The notes beneath the pieces were generated by a model. It did no database searches, was not told the origin of the DNA, and was given only the letters and a program-made list of their open reading frames with translations. A stretch of 64,000 nt of DNA from Pseudomonadota bacterium (GTDB lineage: Bacteria; Desulfobacterota; Desulfobulbia; Desulfobulbales; SURF-16): contig JAHILF010000031.1 in NCBI GenBank assembly GCA_018897105.1, positions 62,001-126,000 on the forward strand, read 5' to 3'. Below, piece by piece: positions 1 to 10,422 of this stretch. Position numbers and translations under genes: made by a program. Each line of letters opens with the position of its first letter. The first letter of the stretch is position 1.

Positions 1-107
1 CTGCCCAACACCTGTGCTCATTTTACTCCACAAGGCCCAAAGCTTGCATTTACAAAATAACAGGATAATTTTACTGAATAATGGCCTATTTTTCTGTGGA
101 GGATTCA

Positions 108-1922
108 ATGAATTTCAGTTTCCGCAACTTTCTCATTCTTATTCTGGTGGCAGTAGCAGTTCTCATCGCTGTAGATTTCTGGAAAGCGGAAAAGAAACTT
201 CCCGAAGTTGACTACTCCACTTTCATGGCCCAGTTGAACGATAAAGAGATCACAAAGGTGGCCATAGAAGGAGGAATAATTGAAGCAACGGACAAATTTG
301 ATCGGCAATATCAGACATTTGCACCTGATGTCAAAACAGTTTTGGAAAAACTTGAAAAACAGAATATTTCTATCAGTACACGTCCGCCAAAGGGAACCTC
401 CATCTTTTCTCCATTTCTATTGATCATTGTTTTGGGCGGTTGGATGTATTTCCTGATGCGGCAGCAAAAAGGCAGCGGGTTTGCCAAGAATAACGCTTTA
501 ATAACTCCGACTAAAAAACTCGATATCACCTTTGAGGATGTGGCGGGTATTCCCGAAGCCAAGGAAGAGCTTGTTGAAACCGTAGAATTCCTCAAAAATT
601 CCAGCAAATTCACCAAACTGGGAGGACATATTCCCAAAGGCGTACTTCTTCAGGGCCCCCCGGGAACAGGCAAGACACTGCTGGCTAAGGCCATTGCCGG
701 TGAAGCGGGTGTTCCATTCTACAGTATGAGTGGGTCTGATTTTGTGGAAATGTTCGTAGGCGTCGGCGCGTCAAGAGTTCGTAATCTTTTTGACCAGGCA
801 AAAAAAAGCGCGCCCTGTATTATTTTCATAGATGAAATAGATGCAGTGGGAAGAAGCCGTGGAGCTGCAGGCGCTCAAGGTGGGCAGGACGAAAGGGAGC
901 AAACCCTGAATGCCTTGCTGGTTGAGATGGATGGCTTTAAATCAGGGGAAACAGTTATCATAGTTGCCGCCACCAATCGCCCTGACGTACTTGACCCTGC
1001 CCTTCTGCGCCCAGGACGTTTTGATCGCCAGGTCAACATTTTACCTCCCGATGTGAAAGGAAGACAAAAGATTCTTGAGGTGCATGCCAAGAAACTCATC
1101 ATGGGCAACGATGTTGCGCTTGTTAAAGTTGCCAAAAGCACCCCGGGGTTCACCGGTGCAGAGCTTGCCAACCTCATGAATGAATCGGCGCTGATGGCGG
1201 CCCGCAAAAACAAGAATTTTATAGAGACTGTTGATATTGAAGAAGCAAAGGACAGAATACTCATGGGAGCTGAACGCAAAGGAATGGTTATCACCGAACA
1301 GGAAAGAAAAGTGACGGCCTACCATGAGGCTGGACACGCTATTGTTGCGGAATTGCTGCCCGATGCCGACCCGGTCCATAAAATAACTATTATCCCGAGG
1401 GGAAGGGCAATGGGCGTGACGCAGCAGATCCCATTGGACGACCGACACTCCTATTCGCGGGAGTACCTGAGATCCAGGATAATGACTCTGCTGGGGGGCA
1501 GGACAGCGGAAGAAATTATTTTTAACCAATTTACCACCGGGGCCAGCAGTGATCTTCAGTCAGCAACAGAAATCGCCACCAAGATGATTTGCGAATGGGG
1601 CATGAGTGATCTGCTCGGCCCCCGCGCTTATGTCGTGGCTGACCAGAGTTTTCTCCAGACCGGTACGGTAAAACGCTCTTACAGTGAAGAGACTGCGCGG
1701 GCCATAGATATGGAAATCAATAAAATCATAGAAGATTGCTACCAGGAAACCATGATCATTCTTGAGGGGAAAATAGGCTTTCTCCACAAACTTGCTGAGA
1801 CACTGCTTTTGTCAGAAACCATTAATGCAGAAGAGGTTAATATTATTCTAAAATGTAAGGAGATCAGCAGACTGAACGAAGAAATGTTGCGCGGCAGACA
1901 ACAACGAACATATCCAACATAG
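108..1922 (+). CDS. ftsH: ATP-dependent zinc metalloprotease FtsH
   Basis: N-terminal TM segment, Walker A GPPGTGKT, Walker [37 protein letters not shown], zinc motif HEAGH. Start at 108 preferred over 81 because of GGAGG at 97-101. Confidence 0.97.
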   Translation: MNFSFRNFLILILVAVAVLIAVDFWKAEKKLPEVDYSTFMAQLNDKEITKVAIEGGIIEATDKFDRQYQTFAPDVKTVLEKLEKQNISISTRPPKGTSIFSPFLLIIVLGGWMYFLMRQQKGSGFAKNNALITPTKKLDITFEDVAGIPEAKEELVETVEFLKNSSKFTKLGGHIPKGVLLQGPPGTGKTLLAKAIAGEAGVPFYSMSGSDFVEMFVGVGASRVRNLFDQAKKSAPCIIFIDEIDAVGRSRGAAGAQGGQDEREQTLNALLVEMDGFKSGETVIIVAATNRPDVLDPALLRPGRFDRQVNILPPDVKGRQKILEVHAKKLIMGNDVALVKVAKSTPGFTGAELANLMNESALMAARKNKNFIETVDIEEAKDRILMGAERKGMVITEQERKVTAYHEAGHAIVAELLPDADPVHKITIIPRGRAMGVTQQIPLDDRHSYSREYLRSRIMTLLGGRTAEEIIFNQFTTGASSDLQSATEIATKMICEWGMSDLLGPRAYVVADQSFLQTGTVKRSYSEETARAIDMEINKIIEDCYQETMIILEGKIGFLHKLAETLLLSETINAEEVNIILKCKEISRLNEEMLRGRQQRTYPT

Positions 1923-2083
1923 TGCCACACATATGTAGCTACACATGTGTAGCATGCAACACTTTCTGCCACACATGTGTGTAGCATCGCCTCTCCCAAA
2001 ATGAGCCTTTATTCATTTTTTTTATTTTTCCACTTCATCCTGACACGCATTTCAATTTTCACCAACAATAAACCCACAACATC

Positions 2084-2100
2084 TTGGCACTGTTTATGCT
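2084..2100 (+). promoter_or_regulatory. Candidate sigma54 -24/-12 promoter upstream of cytochrome/ferredoxin/NrfD operon
   Basis: TTGGCACTGTTTATGCT; GG-N10-GC spacing. Confidence 0.45.
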
Positions 2101-2208
2101 TAAGGATTATTTCGAACAGTATTGCAGGCGTAAGCCACATTCAAAATTAAGGGGTCGAGTTTTTTCAAGAGCCTGACTTTTTCATTCATTCTCAAAAGGA
2201 GAAAGGAA

Positions 2209-2730
2209 ATGGGTTTGAAAACAGGAAAACAAGTTGGCCTAGCTGCATTAATCGCTATGGCAGCACCATTGGTATTGCCATTTAGTGTTCATGGAGAGGT
2301 CTTTGAGCTAAGCAGCCTTGCTAACCTATATGAAGGGGTCAGCTTTGATCATGACATGCATATTGAGGCGCTTGAAGACGATTGCTCCTTATGCCACCAC
2401 CACACAGCAGGCACTCCACCTGAAGAACCGACGTGCATTCCTTGTCATAAAAACAGTCCCGAAGCTGATTCACCGGCATGCAGCAGTTGTCATCTCATCG
2501 AACCGTTTTCTTCTGCCAATCTTGCAATAAGTGAAAAAAATCCACTTCTTCATCACAAAGCAAAACCAGGGCTTAAAGCTGCTTTTCACCAGAACTGCAT
2601 GGGTTGTCACCAGGAAACTGGCGGACCTGTTGGTTGCCAGGATTGCCACGCCATGACCGAAAAGGGTGAGAAATTCTACAACACAGGAAAATACGCCCCA
2701 AAACCTCACACGGAAACTGGCCATCATTAA
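2209..2730 (+). CDS. Periplasmic multiheme (5 CXXCH) class III-like cytochrome c
   Basis: Signal peptide; CSLCH, CIPCH, CSSCH, CMGCH, CQDCH; RBS aaggagaaagg. Confidence 0.85.
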   Translation: MGLKTGKQVGLAALIAMAAPLVLPFSVHGEVFELSSLANLYEGVSFDHDMHIEALEDDCSLCHHHTAGTPPEEPTCIPCHKNSPEADSPACSSCHLIEPFSSANLAISEKNPLLHHKAKPGLKAAFHQNCMGCHQETGGPVGCQDCHAMTEKGEKFYNTGKYAPKPHTETGHH

Positions 2731-2768
2731 AATTGACGTAAAATTGAGACCAATGCATAGGTGAAAAT

Positions 2769-3698
2769 ATGAAGAAATTGAACAGAAGAAATTTTATCAA
2801 GGGTAGTCTGGCAGGAGGTATCGCTACTGTCGCCGCCTCCGGTAAAGCCAAAAAAGCCTCAGCAGCCGGGGGTGATTTTGGTGGCTATCCGGAAAGCATG
2901 GGAGTTCTGGTGGACATGACCAAATGTGTCGGTTGCCGCACATGTGAAGCAGCATGCAACAAGGAACAAGGCCTGCCTGAACCGGATAAACCCTTTGATG
3001 ATTACAGCGTATTTGATGAGCATCGCCACGGGGGATTGCCCCGCCGTACAACAGAAAAGGCTTACACTGTTGTAAACCGCTACAATGTTGAAGGACGTGA
3101 TCACCCTCTTTTTAGAAAATTCCAATGCAATCACTGTAACGAACCTGCTTGCCTGACCTCCTGTTTTGTCAATGCCTACACAAAAACTCCTGAAGGGGCA
3201 GTTATCTATAACCCCAAAGTATGTGTCGGCTGCCGTACATGCATGGTGGCCTGTCCCTTTTATGTTCCCGCATACAGTTTCACCAGTGCTATCAATCCGG
3301 TAGTTAAAAAATGCATCATGTGCTATGACACCCGCCTTAAATTCGGACGTCCACCTGCATGTGTTGAATCTTGTCCTCAAGGCGTAATGACTTTCGGTAA
3401 ACGGAAAGACCTTATTGCTCTTGCCCATCAAAAGATTGAGGGAAACCCGGGGAAATACGTCGATCACTTGTATGGAGAACATGAAGTAGGCGGTACATCG
3501 TGGATGTATCTCTCTGATGTGCCATTTGACAAGATCGGCTTTGACATGCACCTCGGAAAAGAACCAATTATCAGCTACGTCAAGGATTTTCTTGCCATGG
3601 TCCCTATGGTTCTCTGCATCTGGCCAGCATTGTTCACCGGCTTTCATCTCCTGTCAACCAGGAAACAGGCAAATAAAGAAGAGTCGCCCAAGGCATAA
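2769..3698 (+). CDS. Tat-exported 4Fe-4S ferredoxin-like subunit (HmcB/DsrO/NrfC-type) with C-terminal TM helix
   Basis: RRNFIKGSLAGG Tat signal; several CxxCxxC...C clusters (CVGCRTCEAAC, CNHCNEPACLTSC, CVGCRTCMVAC, CIMCYDT); hydrophobic C-terminus. Confidence 0.9.
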   Translation: MKKLNRRNFIKGSLAGGIATVAASGKAKKASAAGGDFGGYPESMGVLVDMTKCVGCRTCEAACNKEQGLPEPDKPFDDYSVFDEHRHGGLPRRTTEKAYTVVNRYNVEGRDHPLFRKFQCNHCNEPACLTSCFVNAYTKTPEGAVIYNPKVCVGCRTCMVACPFYVPAYSFTSAINPVVKKCIMCYDTRLKFGRPPACVESCPQGVMTFGKRKDLIALAHQKIEGNPGKYVDHLYGEHEVGGTSWMYLSDVPFDKIGFDMHLGKEPIISYVKDFLAMVPMVLCIWPALFTGFHLLSTRKQANKEESPKA

Positions 3699-3710
3699 CA
3701 GGAGGAAGAA

Positions 3711-4967
3711 ATGAAAAAATTAATAGCTGAAGGCTTCCAGCCCATCGATACACTCATAAAGCCAAACACCAACAATCCTTGGTCCTGGAAAGATAAACTG
3801 TTTCTCGGGTTAAGTCCAAAGGATTACATGAAGCAACTTTTTCGTAATCCCTTCAACTGGATACTTGCCATCATTTATGCAGTCGGAATTCCGATCCTTG
3901 TCGGACGTTTCATATTCGGCCTCGGCTGGGCTACCCATGGTTCCTACGATTATCCCTGGGGGCTTTTTCTTGGCTGGGGTCTATTTGTCATGGTTCCCTT
4001 ATCAGCTTCCGGGTTTATGATGGGAACCACGGTCGAACTCTTCGGCAGAAAGGATTTCAAGCCGATTGAACGTCTCGGTCTGTTAAACGGACTGCTTGGC
4101 TACTTCTTCGCTGTTGTCTTTCTCCAGGTCGACCTCGGCCAACCATGGCGTCTGGTTTACCCAATGTTTGTTTCACTCGGGCCTGCAGCGGTTCTCTTTC
4201 TGGTGGCCTGGCATGTTGCTACCTATCTCTCCGTGCAGATTGCCGAATTAGTGCCGGCAACCAGCGAGTTAATGGGATGGGTAAAGCCCAAAAAATTCAT
4301 CAAAAGCATCGTATTGGGACTGACCATCGCAGGTATCATACTTTCTACTCTGCATCAGGGCGCTTTGGGTGCACTCTTTACCTATGCGCCCGGCAAGGTC
4401 CACCCCCTCTGGTATTCGGCTGCCTTCCAATGGTTCCATTTTTTCTGCTCTTCCATATTCGGCGGCCTTTCCATGCTGATTGTTGTCAGCACCCTCAGCA
4501 AATGGTTCTTGCAATGGCGATGCGATGCCAATTTCAGCAAAAATCTCGACAAGATCACCTTGGGGATAGCCAAGGGTTGTTCTATGGCCCTCATCACCTA
4601 TCTTGTTATCAAATTGGTTGCACTTGCCCATGATAATGAGTGGGGATATCTCCTTACAAGTTGGGGGCAGTTGTATATTTTTGAAATTATAGCGGGTTCC
4701 ATCGTGCCACTCGTCTTCTTTACCATGGCTATCCGGACGGGCAGAGCAGGACTCGCACGTTTCGCCGCCTTTATTGCTGTATTCGGCATCGCTTTAAACA
4801 GGTTGAACACGGCCTTGATAGCCTTTAACTGGCATCTATATCAGGAAATTCCTCACTGGCGAGAGTTTGTTATCGCCATAATGGTTTATGCCACATATAT
4901 CGTAGTTTACCGGGCAGTGCTGTATCGTCTGCCAATTCTTTATACGTGGCAGGGGGATTCCAAATAA
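3711..4967 (+). CDS. NrfD/PsrC-like polytopic quinone-interacting membrane subunit
   Basis: Multiple TM helices; adjacent to and co-directional with the ferredoxin gene (12-bp gap); typical NrfD-family length (418 aa). Confidence 0.88.
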   Translation: MKKLIAEGFQPIDTLIKPNTNNPWSWKDKLFLGLSPKDYMKQLFRNPFNWILAIIYAVGIPILVGRFIFGLGWATHGSYDYPWGLFLGWGLFVMVPLSASGFMMGTTVELFGRKDFKPIERLGLLNGLLGYFFAVVFLQVDLGQPWRLVYPMFVSLGPAAVLFLVAWHVATYLSVQIAELVPATSELMGWVKPKKFIKSIVLGLTIAGIILSTLHQGALGALFTYAPGKVHPLWYSAAFQWFHFFCSSIFGGLSMLIVVSTLSKWFLQWRCDANFSKNLDKITLGIAKGCSMALITYLVIKLVALAHDNEWGYLLTSWGQLYIFEIIAGSIVPLVFFTMAIRTGRAGLARFAAFIAVFGIALNRLNTALIAFNWHLYQEIPHWREFVIAIMVYATYIVVYRAVLYRLPILYTWQGDSK

Positions 4968-4999
4968 ACACCATTCCCTCTTAACGTTAATTATTAAAG

Positions 5000-5025
5000 G
5001 CAGGGGAGCCTCATGTCTCCCCTGC
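5000..5025 (+). terminator. Stem-loop between NrfD-like gene and sensor kinase (no U-tract; attenuator or processing hairpin)
   Basis: GCAGGGGAG ... CTCCCCTGC perfect 9-bp arms, 8-nt loop. Confidence 0.45.
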
Positions 5026-5041
5026 TATCTCAAGGCTGACA

Positions 5042-6901
5042 ATGATTCTACCGCTCAAATCGACCATCTACACTATTTACCTGGCAGTCTTCGCCGCCTT
5101 GGTAATCCTGCTCAGCCAGGGAGTCCGTCAATACCAGCTCTATCACCAACATGAAGCCATTATCTCCCAGACCGAAAGTCTTATTTTTCAATTTTCCATT
5201 ATCCGCGAACACGTGTCTGAGGCCCTTCTGGAGGATGGTCAGCAATCGAAACTTTCCGGCATTTCAACGGAAATGGAAAAACTTAACAGCAATCTGACAG
5301 CCATTCTGAGCGAAAAAAACATTGGAGATGAATATAAACTGCCTTTTTTAAACAGCATTGATCTGCCCGGAATTATCCTTCTACTGCGAAAAATTGAATC
5401 AGGAGCAGGGGAGATTGAAAACAAGCGCAATCTAAATAGCGAAATGCGCACTCTGGGAGAAAGGCTCCTCCTCTTTGACCGGGTACTGGTAAATAACTCC
5501 AAAAAAAAGTTGATAGGCTTTCAGAATATCATCATCGGCTCTACTACCTTTGTCGTCTTTTTGCTGGTGACGGTGCTAACCCTTTTTCATCGCCAACTGA
5601 TTGTACCTTTGCTGCAACTTATTAACAAAAGTAGTGAGGCAGCTTCCGGGCAGAACACCAGCATTCAGGTGAATAGCCCATCCAAAGAATTAACTAATCT
5701 TACCGGTTCTATTGACGACCTGCTGGAACAACGCAGTGTTTTGCAGCTGCAACTGCAAAACTATCGTCAAACCTTTTTAGAACTTGTCACTTCGCTGAGA
5801 GGTTTTTTCGTCGTCATTTCTCGTGAAGGCAAAATTATTGAAATCAGCAGCAATATTGCAGAAAAATGCGGCTTCACTCCAGCAGAATTGACTGGCCGAC
5901 AATGGCGTGATTTTTTCATCATGCCGCCCAATAAAGCTGACTCCAAGTTTCCCGACGCCCAATTTCTTGAGGACCCCTCCACCACATGCCAAACTTTTCA
6001 TATGTCACTTGTGACAATAGACCAAAGCCCTTCTTCTCACATTCGTTGCAGCTTCATCAAATATCCCGCGGAGGGAAACAGCGAATCGTATCATATCTAC
6101 TGCCTGGGGATTGATCTGTCCGAAGAGCAGGCTAAGATAGATGAACTGGAACAATGCCTTGCTGCTGAGATAAATAAAAAGGCGGAAATGGTACGTGTTT
6201 CGCACCTGGCCATACTTGGAGAGCTGTCGACAGGAATTGCGCATGAAGTCAGCAATCTCAGCAACGGGATCATTAATTATGCCCAGGTCCTTGCCGATGC
6301 AGCATGTGATCCTGACTTTGAAATTGAACGGGACAAACTTTTTAATAAGATTATTGTCGAGGGAGAAAAAATAGCGGGTCTGGCCAAAAACCTGCTCGCC
6401 TATGGGCAGGATGATGCGCAGTCAAAAGAACTTGCACCGATTGAAGATGTTTTGCAGAATTCACTCAATCTCATGAATCACTATTTCAGGATCGATGGGG
6501 CCACCGTTGAAACAAACTTCAATGCCACCATGCCTTACAGAACCAATGGGCGCCAGATGCAGCAGGTCTTTCTCAATATACTTAACAATGCCCGTCGAGC
6601 ACTCAACGAACGCTATCCGCAAAAGGATGAGAATAAAATAATCAAGATCAGCACCAATGAATTTGAAAAAAACGGGAAAAAGATGATCCGCCTGATCTTT
6701 ACCGATTTTGGCATCGGAATATCAGGTGAGAATTTAAAAAAGGTTTTTGAACCTTCATTTTCAACGAAACCTGCTTCAGAGGGAATTGGTTTGGGGCTTA
6801 CAGTGAGCCGCGAACTGATTGCCCAGCACCATGGAGAAATCTATCTGGAAAGCCAGCCCAATGACCATACTACCGTGACCGTAGAGCTTCCGCTAATTTA
6901 A
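5042..6901 (+). CDS. PAS-domain sensor histidine kinase
   Basis: Two TM segments; H-box HLAILGELSTGIAHEVSN; N-box FLNILNNARRALN; G-boxes DFGIGIS and GIGLGLTVS. Confidence 0.92.
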   Translation: MILPLKSTIYTIYLAVFAALVILLSQGVRQYQLYHQHEAIISQTESLIFQFSIIREHVSEALLEDGQQSKLSGISTEMEKLNSNLTAILSEKNIGDEYKLPFLNSIDLPGIILLLRKIESGAGEIENKRNLNSEMRTLGERLLLFDRVLVNNSKKKLIGFQNIIIGSTTFVVFLLVTVLTLFHRQLIVPLLQLINKSSEAASGQNTSIQVNSPSKELTNLTGSIDDLLEQRSVLQLQLQNYRQTFLELVTSLRGFFVVISREGKIIEISSNIAEKCGFTPAELTGRQWRDFFIMPPNKADSKFPDAQFLEDPSTTCQTFHMSLVTIDQSPSSHIRCSFIKYPAEGNSESYHIYCLGIDLSEEQAKIDELEQCLAAEINKKAEMVRVSHLAILGELSTGIAHEVSNLSNGIINYAQVLADAACDPDFEIERDKLFNKIIVEGEKIAGLAKNLLAYGQDDAQSKELAPIEDVLQNSLNLMNHYFRIDGATVETNFNATMPYRTNGRQMQQVFLNILNNARRALNERYPQKDENKIIKISTNEFEKNGKKMIRLIFTDFGIGISGENLKKVFEPSFSTKPASEGIGLGLTVSRELIAQHHGEIYLESQPNDHTTVTVELPLI

Positions 6902-8339
6902 CCACGACCAATGTATCCGTGGCGGCATCAAGTTCGATCCAACCTGTTACCTTGTTTGACGAAAGATCAATTACGGAAACGCCACCTTTATATTCATCAC
7001 CCACATATAGCCACTGCCGAGTGAGTGAGACATCCATTTCAAAGGGCATACCGCCAATTTGGATCCCCCGGGAAGCATTGAGCTGACCGGGGCTCAGCAC
7101 TGAAACAGTACCTGATCCGTAATTCGAAATATAAATATGGCTGTTGCCAAATACAAGCCGTCTCGGTTTGATGCCTACATTAATACGAAACTTGTCCCTG
7201 CCACCGGGAAGTTCAAAAACCGACACAGAATTACTGGAACTTTCTGCCACATAGAGATAGTTATCCCGCTCCAGCAGACCATCAGGTGTTCCACCTGTAT
7301 TAACCGTATTGACTATCGCCAAGGAAGTTGCATCCAGGAAATATACCTTCTGGGCATAGGCACAGGAAATCGCAAGAAGATTCTGATCCTCAAGGTAGAG
7401 CATATATTTGGGTCGTGAGCCAATGCGGATCTGTCCGTCAACAGTACCTGTTTGCAGATCGAGACGGAGCAGATTGTTGCCCATCTCATCAAGCAGGTAG
7501 GCCTTCTTTCCATCCGCACTAACCGTCATGTAGGTAGCTTTTATCGAAAGAGGAATCCTGATTTGATCGATCAGTCTGTTTGAGGTTAGCTCAAAAATCT
7601 TAACGGCAGAGTCCTTGGGGGCAAGTACGTAAAGTCGATTTGCTGCCAGATTTGCGACAATAGTGGTCGGCTTACCGCTGATGCCAATGGAACCGCATAC
7701 CATATTCAAATCGGTTCTGATAATGTAAATGGTATCAAGTAATGGACAGGAGACATAAGCCAGATCTGTCACAAGGGGAATACTCTGCAGGTTAATACTC
7801 ATATTGGGCTGGAGGAGGGCTGTCCCCTGCATGGAACCAGCAGTATCCCATGTCAGGAAAAGAGATGTACTGTCTCCTTTAGCAAGGTGGAGTTCCGCGG
7901 GAAAATTGATTTCAACAACCGGATTATCCACCGACAGAAAAATCATTTCCCCGTTACGATCGAGGGCAGCCTTTTCAACTGTAAATCTGATATTCTGATA
8001 TTGGCCGGCCGGAACCCCTCCTCTGGCGGCAAGAATCTGCCCGTTGGAGCGCACCTCCTGACGATGAATTTCCTCCCTGGTTGCCCTGATAGGGAACCAC
8101 GTATTGTAGGACCCAACCTCAAGATTACTGATTTTCATCCACAGATTGGGACCTTCAGGCTCTTTCAAGCGCAAAAAGACAGATAGCCTTGCATCACCGC
8201 TGCTTTCCTGAAGAGCCGCATGTGATAAGGAATCGCCACCAACCGCCCCACCCTGCTGACAACCGGCAAGAAAAAAAATTCCACAAAACAGAAAAAGCAA
8301 ATGCGAGACGATATTTACCCCACTCAAACGAGCTCTCAT
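6870..8339 (-). CDS. YVTN/YncE-like beta-propeller lipoprotein
   Basis: Lipobox FFLAGC; repeated blades (RLYVLAPKDSAVKIFEL, NLLRLDLQTGTVDGQI, YLYVAESSSNSVSVFELP, WLYVGDEYKGGVSVIDL). 3' end overlaps the convergent kinase gene by ~32 bp. Confidence 0.82.
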   Translation of the reverse strand: MRARLSGVNIVSHLLFLFCGIFFLAGCQQGGAVGGDSLSHAALQESSGDARLSVFLRLKEPEGPNLWMKISNLEVGSYNTWFPIRATREEIHRQEVRSNGQILAARGGVPAGQYQNIRFTVEKAALDRNGEMIFLSVDNPVVEINFPAELHLAKGDSTSLFLTWDTAGSMQGTALLQPNMSINLQSIPLVTDLAYVSCPLLDTIYIIRTDLNMVCGSIGISGKPTTIVANLAANRLYVLAPKDSAVKIFELTSNRLIDQIRIPLSIKATYMTVSADGKKAYLLDEMGNNLLRLDLQTGTVDGQIRIGSRPKYMLYLEDQNLLAISCAYAQKVYFLDATSLAIVNTVNTGGTPDGLLERDNYLYVAESSSNSVSVFELPGGRDKFRINVGIKPRRLVFGNSHIYISNYGSGTVSVLSPGQLNASRGIQIGGMPFEMDVSLTRQWLYVGDEYKGGVSVIDLSSNKVTGWIELDAATDTLVVVKLAEALRSR

Positions 8340-8375
8340 AATTATAAACCTGTTTTTTAAAATCGATAAAACCGA

Positions 8376-9464
8376 TCAATCTTTGGTCGTATGGCAAACA
8401 GCACAACCGTTATAGCCGCCGCCTGGCCACGATTTATAATCCCACCTCAATATGGCCTGATACTGCGTACCATGGGCTCGATGACATGAAAGGCACATGA
8501 CAATAGCATCATCAGGAGCGGTATATATGGTGCTGTTGATTATCTCTGTTTTACTTGCTGTTGCAACCGGAGAAATGACGCTGTAGACATTATTGGAGCC
8601 TGATCCCCCGTTATATGCCGCATATTCATCCGTCGAAGCGGCCCTGCCCATATCAAAATCGGTGGGATGCCTCAACCAGACTCCGGCACCAAATGTGCCA
8701 GAAGTAATCTTGCCCGAGCCTTGATGAAAGTCACCATGGCACTTGGCACAAAGACTACTGATGGTGCTGTTATCGTTTTGCGTCTCCGAGGTTCTGTCAA
8801 TTCCGTAATATTTGTTATGGCGGTTGCTTGCAGGACGATACTCATATTGCTGATCCTCCCATCCCTGCACGGAGTAGAGAAAGCGATAACTGTTCGCCAA
8901 TGTCGACCCGTCCTTCCACATGGTCATATCATTTGCATGATGGGACTTCATCATGGAGTTGATTTCACCGCTTACCGTACGGTCACCATGACAGCCACTG
9001 GTTCCGGCGCACGTGAGTTGCGTGCCTAAATCAACGCCACCGGGAGGTACATTGCCTAATCGAGTGTCTGAAGTTGCAATACCATTCACATTATGGCCGG
9101 TTGCATTCTGTCCGCTACTCACCCAGTAAAAATTTCCACCAGCCAGAGTAGTGGTGTTACCCTCCGTACCTGTGATACTGTATTCAGGAGGATTAGTTTG
9201 CAGAACATAAGGCGTGGTAAGAGTGCCGACACTATTATTTCCCTGATGACAGCCAATACAGTTGGTATTGAGCAAGGCTTCATTAGGTGTTAATGATAAA
9301 TCCAAAGATCCATTTATCATATTCTGCGCAACAGCGTTGCCTCCCTGGCTGTTGTGCATGGTATGACAATTGCCACATTGACCCGTAACCTTGGCATAGC
9401 AAACAAGCGGAAACAGGATCAAAGGCAGCGTAACCAGCCCCTTGAGACCTTTTGTTGTCTTCAT
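8376..9464 (-). CDS. OmcS-like hexaheme extracellular cytochrome (putative cytochrome nanowire subunit), copy 1
   Basis: CGNCHTMHNSQGG, CIGCHQ, GGNFYWV, GHNVNG, CAGTSGCHG (CX5CH), CAKCHGDFHQ, WLRHPTDFD, CLSCHRAHG, CAVCHTTKD. Order and spacing resemble Geobacter OmcS (CEGCHTMHNSLGG, CLNCHQ, GGDFGWV, GHNIV, CSSCHDPHG, CANCHTDIHNS, LRHPAG, CLSCHRAHAS, CNKCHAKD) as I recall it. Confidence 0.8.
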   Translation of the reverse strand: MKTTKGLKGLVTLPLILFPLVCYAKVTGQCGNCHTMHNSQGGNAVAQNMINGSLDLSLTPNEALLNTNCIGCHQGNNSVGTLTTPYVLQTNPPEYSITGTEGNTTTLAGGNFYWVSSGQNATGHNVNGIATSDTRLGNVPPGGVDLGTQLTCAGTSGCHGDRTVSGEINSMMKSHHANDMTMWKDGSTLANSYRFLYSVQGWEDQQYEYRPASNRHNKYYGIDRTSETQNDNSTISSLCAKCHGDFHQGSGKITSGTFGAGVWLRHPTDFDMGRAASTDEYAAYNGGSGSNNVYSVISPVATASKTEIINSTIYTAPDDAIVMCLSCHRAHGTQYQAILRWDYKSWPGGGYNGCAVCHTTKD

Positions 9465-9476
9465 GGTCACCCCTTT

Positions 9477-10364
9477 TTAACGGCCAAATACTTCTACCCG
9501 GCCATTACCCTCTTCTACAACACAAAGACCTCCCCACGGGTCAAATAATATCTCGATCGGGAAATAAAGCTCTCCTCGCGACCAACCCTTGGTAAGAAAG
9601 GTATATTTGAAGCTTCCCTCTGTGTCAAAAACAGCGATATCTGGCGCATGGCGGTCAAGCACGTAAATATTGCCAGCAGGACCAATTGCCAGAGAAACAG
9701 GGAACTCTACCTTCTGACCGACATCAAAATTTTTGATTAATTTCCCATCGCCGCCAAATTGAAGTACTTTTTTATCCAGTTGATCCAAGGCCCAGATACT
9801 GTCATTTATGAGTTTAAAATCAACGATGCCAGAGGTACACTCCGCACATGATATCCAGCTCTTCAAAGTAAGGTCGCTATTGAGTAAAGCAATTTGTCCG
9901 GTTTCTTTATCCAAGACATAAAAAATGCCATCCTTATAGTCAAGGCGATCCGGCACAAGTGTCCTCTCGCCATCGTATATAATGTGAGTTAAAATTTCTT
10001 TTGCCTTGATGTTAATACTTGTCAGACTGTTGCGTGCTTTCTCCACCACCCAAATGACATCGGAGTTATCCCGAACCATATCATAGGGAACCTGAAGCTT
10101 GCCTTCCGCGGTAAAGGAAAGAAGAAAATTTCCTTCCTTGGAAAAAGAAACCAATCTGTTGTTGCCGCTGTCGACCACATAATAACGTTGCCGATCGGCA
10201 TCTATATACAGGGCAGTAGGCATGACAATGGCTTGACCGGATCCTGCGCCATCAAGTGTTGCCTTCCAGGCCCAAGGTTCGGTAGCCAAAGAAGTTGTCG
10301 CGACCATAAAAATTGAGACTGCCAGGAATGCTGACTGGCTCAACATATTTTTCACGTACTTCAT
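9477..10364 (-). CDS. NHL-repeat/6-bladed beta-propeller secreted protein
   Basis: Signal peptide MKYVKNMLSQSAFLAVSIFMVATTSLA; NHL-like repeats (YYVVDSGNNRLVSFSKEG, NIYVLDRHAPDIAVFDTEG, LCVVEEGNGRVEVFG). Confidence 0.82.
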   Translation of the reverse strand: MKYVKNMLSQSAFLAVSIFMVATTSLATEPWAWKATLDGAGSGQAIVMPTALYIDADRQRYYVVDSGNNRLVSFSKEGNFLLSFTAEGKLQVPYDMVRDNSDVIWVVEKARNSLTSINIKAKEILTHIIYDGERTLVPDRLDYKDGIFYVLDKETGQIALLNSDLTLKSWISCAECTSGIVDFKLINDSIWALDQLDKKVLQFGGDGKLIKNFDVGQKVEFPVSLAIGPAGNIYVLDRHAPDIAVFDTEGSFKYTFLTKGWSRGELYFPIEILFDPWGGLCVVEEGNGRVEVFGR

Positions 10365-10422
10365 AGAGACTCCTTCACAAATCGGCATTCTGTAATCGAA
10401 AGTGCTGAATCGATATTTTCCA

